Positions 35,247-35,804 of a DNA stretch of 35,804 nt are shown here, piece by piece. Within the stretch, counting starts at the first letter, position 1. The number at the start of each line of letters is the position of its first letter. Made by a program: the position numbers and the translations under genes. This stretch comes from an uncultured Roseburia sp. (GTDB taxonomy: Bacteria > Bacillota > Clostridia > Lachnospirales > Lachnospiraceae). The stretch lies in contig CAKQXQ010000023.1 of assembly GCA_934292805.1 (NCBI GenBank), positions 1 through 35,804 on the forward strand. The letters are read 5' to 3'. The notes under the pieces are model-generated. The model saw nothing but the letters and a program-made list of their open reading frames with translations. It did no database searches and was not told the origin of the DNA.

Positions 35247-35272
35247 TACCAATGGTAATTATCTATGGTAAC
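35245..35272. repeat. inverted repeat over the marR promoter, likely MarR operator
   Basis: ATTACC and GGTAAT are separated by three bases at 35245-35259, and a further half site GGTAAC lies at 35267-35272. The arms cover the end of the -10 and the start region, a usual place for an autorepressing MarR dimer. Confidence 0.6.
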
Positions 35273-35304
35273 TATCTGTGAGAATCATTTAAGGAGATTT
35301 ATTT

Positions 35305-35775
35305 ATGACCAGAGAAAAGCTGAAAAGAATGTTTGATGCCTGCTATCAGGCAAAACGGATCCGTGAAATGCTCCCACCACTGCCACAGGGAATCATGCCC
35401 TCTTATATTCAATATATGGATGTTATTTTATCTATGGAAAAAGCCGGGATCCCGGCGAAAATTTCTGATATCAGTGACCGCATGAATCTTCCAAGACCGG
35501 GTGTTACCCGGACGGTAAAAGAAATGGAAAAGAAAGGGCTTCTAAAAAAACTTGCTTCCAAAGAAGATGGCAGAGTCACTTATCTTACGGTTACAGAAGA
35601 AGGCAAAAAGATTTCCCGGGAATTCGATGAGCTTTACTTCACAAGTCTCTCTGCTTTCTTTTCTGATATTTCAGAAGAAGAAGCCGATTGCATGATACAG
35701 ACCATTGAAAAATTTTATAATATTATGTACGAAAGACTAACTATTAAAAGTCAAGTCGAAAATGAAATATTTTGA
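35305..35775 (+). CDS. MarR-family transcriptional regulator
   Basis: 156 residues. The winged helix-turn-helix spans about residues 38-108 (ISDISDRMNLPRPGVTRTVKEMEKKGL, then the wing SKEDGRVTYLTVTEEG), flanked by dimerisation helices at both ends. AAGGAG precedes the ATG. It is likely autoregulated through the repeat in its promoter. Any controlled gene would lie beyond the window end, since 29 bases remain after the stop. The ligand is unknown. Confidence 0.92.
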   Translation: MTREKLKRMFDACYQAKRIREMLPPLPQGIMPSYIQYMDVILSMEKAGIPAKISDISDRMNLPRPGVTRTVKEMEKKGLLKKLASKEDGRVTYLTVTEEGKKISREFDELYFTSLSAFFSDISEEEADCMIQTIEKFYNIMYERLTIKSQVENEIF

Positions 35776-35804
35776 ATGAATTGTAGAAATGCATTTCAGA
35801 TATA

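Overview
The window reads as chromosomal core DNA from a spore-forming, low-to-mid GC anaerobic Firmicute, most likely a member of the Lachnospiraceae. The support is the recN - spoIVB - spo0A neighbourhood behind a nusB/xseAB/ispA/dxs/tlyA/nadK/argR operon, a DUF5688-type protein, the archaeal-type aspartate-semialdehyde dehydrogenase, and many genes of the gut-clostridial style. Genus cannot be fixed from sequence reading alone. I see no insertion sequence, phage gene or CRISPR array.

Layout. 1-38: 5' end of an unidentified minus-strand gene. 220-4414: topB, with a five-module zinc-ribbon tail, and a left-handed beta-helix protein behind one promoter. 4586-5677: asd with its own promoter and terminator. 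5893-7954: queH-argH. 8100-14079: a nucleoside uptake and salvage operon (BMP lipoprotein, double ATPase, two permeases, uridine kinase, small membrane protein), with a hairpin after the lipoprotein gene. 14228-14300: tRNA-Thr(CGU) with its own promoter and terminator. 14502-18836, plus strand: an XRE-cupin regulator followed by potABCD for polyamine import. 19012-19905: DUF5688 orphan. 20008-21456: glgA. 21537-23796: spo0A and spoIVB. 23944-32529: a nine-gene operon nusB-xseA-xseB-ispA-dxs-tlyA-nadK-argR-recN. 32620-32997: Asp23/Gls24 protein. 33071-33469: acidic hypothetical. 33727-34635: XdhC-like protein with its two domains in the reverse of the usual order. 34604-35110: pncC, overlapping it tail to tail. 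35305-35775: MarR regulator with a promoter and operator.

How the genes work together. The nup genes and udk form a nucleoside import and phosphorylation unit. The XRE-cupin protein probably controls the polyamine importer it precedes. ispA and dxs supply isoprenoids; xseAB, recN and topB serve DNA repair and topology. spoIVB and spo0A are sporulation control genes, and perfect 7-bp Spo0A boxes occur in the promoter regions of both spo0A and the adjacent glgA, which hints at a link between sporulation control and glycogen storage.

No clearly new multi-gene system was found. The points most worth a second look are the permuted XdhC protein, the Spo0A box in the glgA leader, perfect palindromes at the queH promoter and bmp leader, and the repeat tail of topB. 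Promoter, operator and hairpin calls were made by eye.
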